Origin: DATEJJ01 sp039649115
GTDB taxonomy: Bacteria; Actinomycetota; Actinomycetes; Mycobacteriales; Micromonosporaceae
Reading direction: 5' to 3'
Length of the DNA: 8,380 nt
Assembly (NCBI GenBank): GCA_039649115.1
Contig: JBBWZQ010000299.1
Coordinates: 1-8,380, forward strand
Below the pieces are notes generated by a model that did no database searches, was not told where the DNA came from, and saw only the letters and a program-made list of their open reading frames with translations. Position 1 is the stretch's first letter; every line of letters begins with the position of its first letter. This document shows positions 4,991-8,380 of this stretch, one piece after another. A program made the translations under genes and the position numbers.

Positions 4991-5967
4991 GTCGTCTCCA
5001 GGGTGGGTGTGGTGGACAGGGTCTGCGCGGACCGGCCGCCGCGCACCAGCCAGCGCTCGGCGTCGATCGCCGCCTGGCAGCCCGAGGCGGCCGCGGTGAT
5101 GGCCTGCCGGTAGCGGGGGTCGGCGATGTCACCGGCGGCGAAGACACCCGGCACGCTGGTCGCCTGGGTACGCGCCTCGGTGAGCAGGAACCCGTGCTCG
5201 TCGGTCGGCAGCCACGGAGTGAACATCTCGCTGGCCGGTACGTGGCCGATCGCCACGAACACGCCGTCGAGATCCTCCTGGCGCTCCGCACCCGTCTCCG
5301 CGTGGCGCAGCCGGATGCCGGTGACACCGGCCGGCGGCTCCCCGAGGACCTCGTCGACCACGTACGGGGTGAGGATCCGCGCCCGCGGGTTGGCTTCCAG
5401 GGCAGCGCGCATCGCCTGGGTCGCCCGGAACTCGTGGCGCCGGTGCACCAGCAGCACGCTGGACGCCACCTTGCAGAGCATGAGCGCCTCCTCGACGGCC
5501 GCGTCCCCGCCGCCGATGACCGCGACCCGGCGGTCGGCGAAGAAGGCGCCGTCACAGATCGCGCAGTAGCACACGCCCATCCCGTCCAGCGCGTCCTCGG
5601 AGGCCAGGCCGAGCCGGCGCGACCGCGCACCGGTGGACACGATCAGCGCGTCCGCCAGGTACCGGGTGCCGTCGGTGACGACCGTGAACGGGGAGCCGGA
5701 CGGGAGTACCGCCTGCACCTCCGAGGTCACGATCTGGGCGCCGAGCCGCAGCGCCTGGGCACGCATGCGCTCGCCGAGGTCGTTGCCGGAGACTCCATCG
5801 GGGTACCCGGGGAAGTTGTCCACCCGGGGGGAGCGGGAGATCTGGCCGCCGTAGTCGTACCCCTCGATGCACACCGGCGCCAGGCCGGCGCGCGCCGCGT
5901 AGATGGCCGCCGTGTACCCGGCTGGTCCGCCGCCCACGATGAGAACCCGTACCGGCTTGTCGCTCAC
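4981..5967 (-). CDS. trxB: Thioredoxin reductase-like flavoprotein
   Basis: The 328-residue FAD enzyme of the low-Mr thioredoxin reductase family passes electrons from NAD(P)H to a small thiol protein. The FAD fold is G12-G-G-P-A-G17 with a second FAD contact GVFAAGDI (274-281). The NAD(P)H domain has GGGDAAVEEA (152-161), and HRRHEFRA (175-182) keeps the arginines that favour NADPH. The redox motif is C135-A-I-C138 in place of the usual CATC, and C133 adds a third cysteine just before it (GVCYCAICDG). A short tail of about 15 residues follows the conserved ERWL helix and ends in T-T-C-S; that last Cys comes from bases shared with the peroxiredoxin ATG. There is no thioredoxin gene here, so the glutaredoxin-like protein may be its direct partner. 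The GTG start overlaps the upstream stop as GTGA and has AGGAGG at 5975-5980 with a 7-nt spacer. Confidence 0.94.
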   Translation of the reverse strand: MSDKPVRVLIVGGGPAGYTAAIYAARAGLAPVCIEGYDYGGQISRSPRVDNFPGYPDGVSGNDLGERMRAQALRLGAQIVTSEVQAVLPSGSPFTVVTDGTRYLADALIVSTGARSRRLGLASEDALDGMGVCYCAICDGAFFADRRVAVIGGGDAAVEEALMLCKVASSVLLVHRRHEFRATQAMRAALEANPRARILTPYVVDEVLGEPPAGVTGIRLRHAETGAERQEDLDGVFVAIGHVPASEMFTPWLPTDEHGFLLTEARTQATSVPGVFAAGDIADPRYRQAITAAASGCQAAIDAERWLVRGGRSAQTLSTTPTLETTCS

Positions 5968-6836
5968 TTCATCGCCTCCTGCACGGCCACCTCGGCTGCC
6001 TGCATCGCGGCCCGCACCGAGGACAGGCCCGCGGTCGTGTCCGCCACGCCGCCACCCATCGCCTCGAACCGGTTCTTCGCGTGCTCGACTTCCTCGCTGG
6101 CGCTGTTGGCCACCTCGACGGTCATTTCGGTGATCTCGCGTACTTCGGTGACGATCGAGTCGATCGACTCGGTCGCCGCGCGGGAATCCTGCGCGAGCTT
6201 GCGCACCTCGTCCGCGACGACGGCGAAGCCGCGGCCGCTGTCGCCCGCGCGGGCCGCCTCGATGGTGGCGTTGAGGGCGAGCAGATTGGTCTGCTTGGCG
6301 ATCCGCCGGATCACGTCGACCATGCCGGAGATCTGGTCGGACATCTCACCCAGCGAGGAGATCTGGCCCAGGATCTGGAAGGTGACACTGCGGGCGGCGT
6401 CCAGCCGCAGGGCCGCGTCGGTCACCACCTGGCTGAGCGAGCGCAACGAATCGGCGAGATCGTCCGCCCGGCTCAGACCGGTGCCGAGATGGTCGCTGAT
6501 CTCCGTGGTGTCGATCTGGCGGACGCCGTTGGCCAGCGGTACGGGGATCGGCTCAGGTGCGGGGTCCAGTGGCGCGATCTGCGGCATGGCCGGCGGCGGG
6601 TCCGGCAGCGGCGGCGGGACGGTCGCCGCCGGCACCGGCGGAGCGGGGCGGGTGCGCAGCTGCCAGCCGCCGAGCACCGCCAGCCCCGCGGTCGGCACGA
6701 TCCAGGCAAGGCCGGCGTGTCCGGTCACGGCGCCGAGGACTCCGGCGGCGGCGCACACGAACGCGACGACCGGCACCCGCCGGCTCCGCGTCACGCGACT
6801 TTCCGCATCCGGGTCGCTACTTGCCGCGATCTGCAT
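5964..6836 (-). CDS. Membrane-anchored MCP-type signalling protein without sensor domain
   Basis: The 290-residue protein carries the cytoplasmic signalling domain of methyl-accepting chemotaxis proteins. The hairpin tip is nearly canonical: IRRIAKQTNLLALNATIEAA followed by R-A-G-D-S-G-R-G-F-A-V-V-A-D-E-V-R-K-L-A (177-215), which in the family contacts CheA and CheW. The flanking coiled-coil helices cover about 110-290. The N-terminus has two short hydrophobic segments (about 22-38 and 42-58) with almost no loop between them, then a proline-rich linker (64-100, several PPP/PAP repeats). There is no periplasmic ligand-binding domain, HAMP-like segment or C-terminal CheR-docking pentapeptide. 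Input may come from the membrane, from redox state or from a partner. It is the first gene of the redox operon and its stop overlaps the trxB start by 4 nt. The ATG has no good ribosome site; a GTG at 6794 (V15), preceded by GGAAAG with a 5-nt spacer, is an alternative start. Confidence 0.88.
   Translation of the reverse strand: MQIAASSDPDAESRVTRSRRVPVVAFVCAAAGVLGAVTGHAGLAWIVPTAGLAVLGGWQLRTRPAPPVPAATVPPPLPDPPPAMPQIAPLDPAPEPIPVPLANGVRQIDTTEISDHLGTGLSRADDLADSLRSLSQVVTDAALRLDAARSVTFQILGQISSLGEMSDQISGMVDVIRRIAKQTNLLALNATIEAARAGDSGRGFAVVADEVRKLAQDSRAATESIDSIVTEVREITEMTVEVANSASEEVEHAKNRFEAMGGGVADTTAGLSSVRAAMQAAEVAVQEAMK
5975..5980 (-). promoter_or_regulatory. Ribosome binding site AGGAGG of trxB
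   Basis: A consensus AGGAGG lies within the last codons of the chemoreceptor-like gene, 7 nt before the trxB GTG. Together with the GTGA overlap it fixes the start and suggests strong, coupled translation of the reductase. Confidence 0.85.
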
Positions 6837-6844
6837 GGCTGGAG

Positions 6845-6859
6845 GATCGTCCCGCGATC
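6845..6859. promoter_or_regulatory. 15-nt inverted repeat before the redox operon
   Basis: GATCG and CGATC arms with a 5-nt centre (positions 6850-6854) sit 8 nt before the ATG of the chemoreceptor-like gene. The site is in a place where a regulator, or a hairpin masking translation, could control the whole redox operon. I see no TANNNT -10 in this 76-nt gap, and no SigR-like GGAAT/GTT pair with correct spacing. Confidence 0.25.
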
Positions 6860-6886
6860 AAGGCTCCTGAGAACATCCCACGACCC

Positions 6887-6905
6887 GGGGCGGCTGCGGC
6901 GCCCC
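6887..6905 (-). terminator. GC hairpin after the epimerase gene
   Basis: GGGGCG (6887-6892) and CGCCCC (6900-6905) form a 6-bp all-GC stem with a 7-nt loop, starting about 7 nt past the epimerase stop. It may terminate the DUF6318-epimerase transcript and separate it from the redox operon. No T-tract follows. Confidence 0.4.
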
Positions 6906-6912
6906 ACCGGCC

Positions 6913-7902
6913 TCACCCGCCGCGCAACCGGCCGTCCGCCACATAGGACCGGTAGAGGTCGGTGACGCTGTCCGCGAGCGGGCGGGGCCGGCAGTCCAGC
7001 TCCCGCGCCGCCTTCGCGCCGCTGATCACCGGGAACGTGTCCAGCGCGTGCACCGCCTCCCGGGTCGGCAGCAGGGCGCTGCCGGTGCGCCGGGCGAGCA
7101 CCGTCGACACCGGCGCGGCGGCCCGCACCAGCCAGCCCGGGGCCACCCGGCTGGTCACCCGCCGTCCGGAGGATGCGGCGGCCAGCGCCGCCAGGTCCAC
7201 AATGGAGCATCTGGTACCGGGGACCAGATAGCTCTCCCCCGTCCGCCCCCGTGCCGCCGCCGCCCGCAACGCGTCCACGACATCGCGCACGTCCGCCCAG
7301 CAGAAGCCGCCGCCGGCCAGAGCCGGGAACCAGCCCCGCCACATGGCGAGCAGCACCGCGCCCATCCGCGACGGCGCCTCGTCGACCGGGCCGAGCACGC
7401 CGCTCGGGTGGATCACGACGGCGTCCAGCCCGCGGTCCACCGCCGCGCGCAGCACCGCCTCGCCGGCCGCCTTGGACCGGTCGTACACGGGCAGGGCCGG
7501 CCGGGTGGCGCGCGGCGCGGACTCGTCGACGGTGCGCCCCGCACAGCCGGCCAGGTCGAACGCGTGCACCGAGCTGCAGTGCACCAGGCGCGGGGTACCG
7601 GCGTCCAGGGCGGCGGCGGCGACCGCCCGTACCCCCTCGATGTTGACCGACTCCACCAGGCCGCGCAGGCCGCCCACGATCGAGATGACCGCGGCCAGGT
7701 GGTAAACGATGTCAGCGCCGGCGAACGCGGCACGCATCGCCGCGGCGTCCCGCACGTCGGCCCGCACCCACGCGGCGCCGTGCCGCGCGGCGGTGACCGG
7801 CTCGCGCAGGTCGACCACCCGCACGTCGCATCCGTCCGCGCGCAGCGCGCAGGCGAGGTTGGTGCCGAGGTAGCCGGCACCGCCGGTGACGACCGCGAGC
7901 AT
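6913..7902 (-). CDS. NAD-dependent epimerase/dehydratase family protein (extended SDR)
   Basis: The 329-residue protein is an extended short-chain dehydrogenase/reductase of the epimerase/dehydratase or dihydroflavonol-reductase-like type. The NAD(P)-binding Rossmann motif is G7-G-A-G10-Y-L-G13. D31 after the second strand (RVVDLRE) suggests NAD preference. VYHLAAVIS (66-74), the catalytic serine region HCSSVHAF (108-115) and Y140-D-R-S-K144 complete the active site. HPSGVLGP (165-172) and WADVRDVVDAL (202-212) are usual for the family. The substrate, whether a sugar nucleotide, a sterol-like or another carbonyl compound, cannot be read from the sequence. The ATG at 7902 is chosen because the Rossmann strand starts directly there. 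It has no ribosome site of its own and overlaps the stop of the upstream gene as TGATG, so re-initiation after the DUF6318 gene is likely. The frame remains open to about 8196, but that part overlaps the upstream gene and reads as out-of-frame sequence. Confidence 0.92.
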   Translation of the reverse strand: MLAVVTGGAGYLGTNLACALRADGCDVRVVDLREPVTAARHGAAWVRADVRDAAAMRAAFAGADIVYHLAAVISIVGGLRGLVESVNIEGVRAVAAAALDAGTPRLVHCSSVHAFDLAGCAGRTVDESAPRATRPALPVYDRSKAAGEAVLRAAVDRGLDAVVIHPSGVLGPVDEAPSRMGAVLLAMWRGWFPALAGGGFCWADVRDVVDALRAAAARGRTGESYLVPGTRCSIVDLAALAAASSGRRVTSRVAPGWLVRAAAPVSTVLARRTGSALLPTREAVHALDTFPVISGAKAARELDCRPRPLADSVTDLYRSYVADGRLRGG

Positions 7903-8380
7903 CAGGCGAGCGGCTTGTCTGCGGAGACTTCGCGCAAGCGCCAGCGGCCGTCCACCTGCTCCAGCAGCACCATGCAGTTGGCGAACGTGCGGCCGGGGGA
8001 GCTCTCCAGCTGGTCCCCGCCCGGGCTCACGATGGAGTACGGGCTGCGGTCGTAGACCACCCCGAGCTTGGGCTGGTCGGTGGAGAAGAAGTTGTCCGTG
8101 GTCGCCTGGCGCAGCGTGTACTGGCCGCCCTGCACCCGCGCCCCGGACTGGTACCCCTTGCTCACCGCGGCGAGCACCGCGGCGCAGGCGCGGCACGCGG
8201 GGCTGCTGGCGGCGGACAGCGGCCCGGTCCGGCCGGTGGCGACGGCGTAGTTGAGCGCCTCGAACCAGTACCGCACGAAGGCGGCCGCGCCGGCGGCGGT
8301 GGGCGCGGTGCCGGACGCGGCCAGCTGCGGCGCGGACGGGCCGGCGGTCAGGCTGGCGGCGCCGGCGGTCGGCGTCGCGC
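7902..8380 (-). CDS. DUF6318-type probable lipoprotein, 5' end cut by the window
   Basis: The visible 158 residues are the C-terminal part of a protein resembling DUF6318, an actinobacterial family of unknown function usually exported as a lipoprotein. After a low-complexity linker rich in Ala, Thr, Pro, Ser and Gly (visible from 8378 to about 8280), the folded domain begins with FVRYWFEALNYAVATG. It continues through SSPACRACAAVLAAV, whose C-x-x-C may form a disulfide outside the cell, and ends with a strand-rich part (FANCMVLLEQVDGRWRLREV) like that of NTF2-fold proteins. The frame is open to the window edge, and the expected signal peptide and lipobox would lie beyond it. A GTG at 8276 is in frame but falls inside the conserved FVRYWF helix and is not the start. 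Its TGA shares one base with the ATG of the epimerase gene. Confidence 0.82.
   Translation of the reverse strand, partial: ATPTAGAASLTAGPSAPQLAASGTAPTAAGAAAFVRYWFEALNYAVATGRTGPLSAASSPACRACAAVLAAVSKGYQSGARVQGGQYTLRQATTDNFFSTDQPKLGVVYDRSPYSIVSPGGDQLESSPGRTFANCMVLLEQVDGRWRLREVSADKPLA

Noticed and set aside
4969..6870. Long open frame on the plus strand (633 codons) opposite trxB and the MCP-like gene
   Set aside because: It is antisense to well-supported genes, its composition is low-complexity Arg/Gly/Ala typical of GC-rich shadow frames, and it shows no family pattern.
6837..6912. SigR-like oxidative-stress promoter (GGAAT, 18-19 nt, GTT) before the redox operon
   Set aside because: A GGGAT is present on the minus strand, but the bases at the -10 distance are not GTT.
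7903..8196. N-terminal extension of the epimerase to 427 residues
   Set aside because: The Rossmann fold begins at the ATG at 7902, and the extension overlaps the DUF6318 domain in another frame.
7902..8276. GTG at 8276 as the start of a 124-residue gene
   Set aside because: It falls inside the conserved FVRYWFEALNYA helix, and the frame continues open through an Ala/Thr/Pro linker to the window edge, so the gene is 5'-truncated by the window.
1..8380. CRISPR arrays, transposon ends, tRNA genes, phage or toxin-antitoxin genes
   Set aside because: No regularly spaced repeats, transposase motifs, tRNA-like cloverleaf or small toxin/antitoxin pairs were seen; all sizeable space is filled by recognised families.

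Overview
The window is about 70% or more GC, with GTG starts, strong third-position G/C bias and short intergenic gaps, so it reads as a chromosomal segment of a high-GC actinomycete. A Micromonosporaceae-like genome would fit the gene content, but that is an inference from style and gene families; no marker gene is present. Twelve genes fill the window and no gap exceeds about 100 bases. No tRNA, rRNA, CRISPR array, insertion sequence or phage gene was seen.

Left block (25-1743, minus strand), in transcription order: a small stand-alone SnoaL/NTF2-fold protein, an ECF41-type (SigJ-like) sigma factor that carries its own C-terminal SnoaL-like domain, and a short GatB/YqeY-domain protein. The sigma factor and YqeY genes each have a TANNNT -10-like hexamer only 6-7 nt before their GTG start, which suggests leaderless transcripts. 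The SnoaL gene has a normal leader with an AAGGAG ribosome site. Divergent from this block is a serine beta-lactamase/esterase-fold hydrolase (1835-3031, plus strand). It converges with a DoxX-like membrane protein, and a perfect 7-bp inverted repeat sits across the 8-nt gap.

Central block (3040-6836, minus strand) is the most interesting part. It looks like one redox operon: a membrane-anchored methyl-accepting-chemotaxis-type signalling protein with no sensor domain, a thioredoxin reductase (start coupled by a 4-nt GTGA overlap), an AhpC-like peroxiredoxin with a single cysteine (start overlapping trxB by 10 nt), a CPLC glutaredoxin-like protein, and an aquaporin whose second NPA motif is followed by Val instead of the usual Arg. 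A DoxX-like gene follows after a hairpin. The simplest reading is a peroxide-handling module. H2O2 could enter through the aquaporin and be reduced by the peroxiredoxin, which is recycled by the glutaredoxin and the flavoprotein reductase with NAD(P)H. The chemoreceptor-like protein would be an unexplained signalling or scaffold partner. Reductase, glutaredoxin and AhpC trios are known in bacteria (Clostridium pasteurianum is the case I recall). The added chemoreceptor-like protein and Arg-less aquaporin are what seem unusual.

Right block (6913-8380, minus strand): the 3' part of a DUF6318-type probable lipoprotein that runs off the window, coupled by a TGATG stop/start overlap to an extended-SDR NAD-dependent epimerase/dehydratase. 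A GC-rich hairpin then separates this pair from the redox operon.
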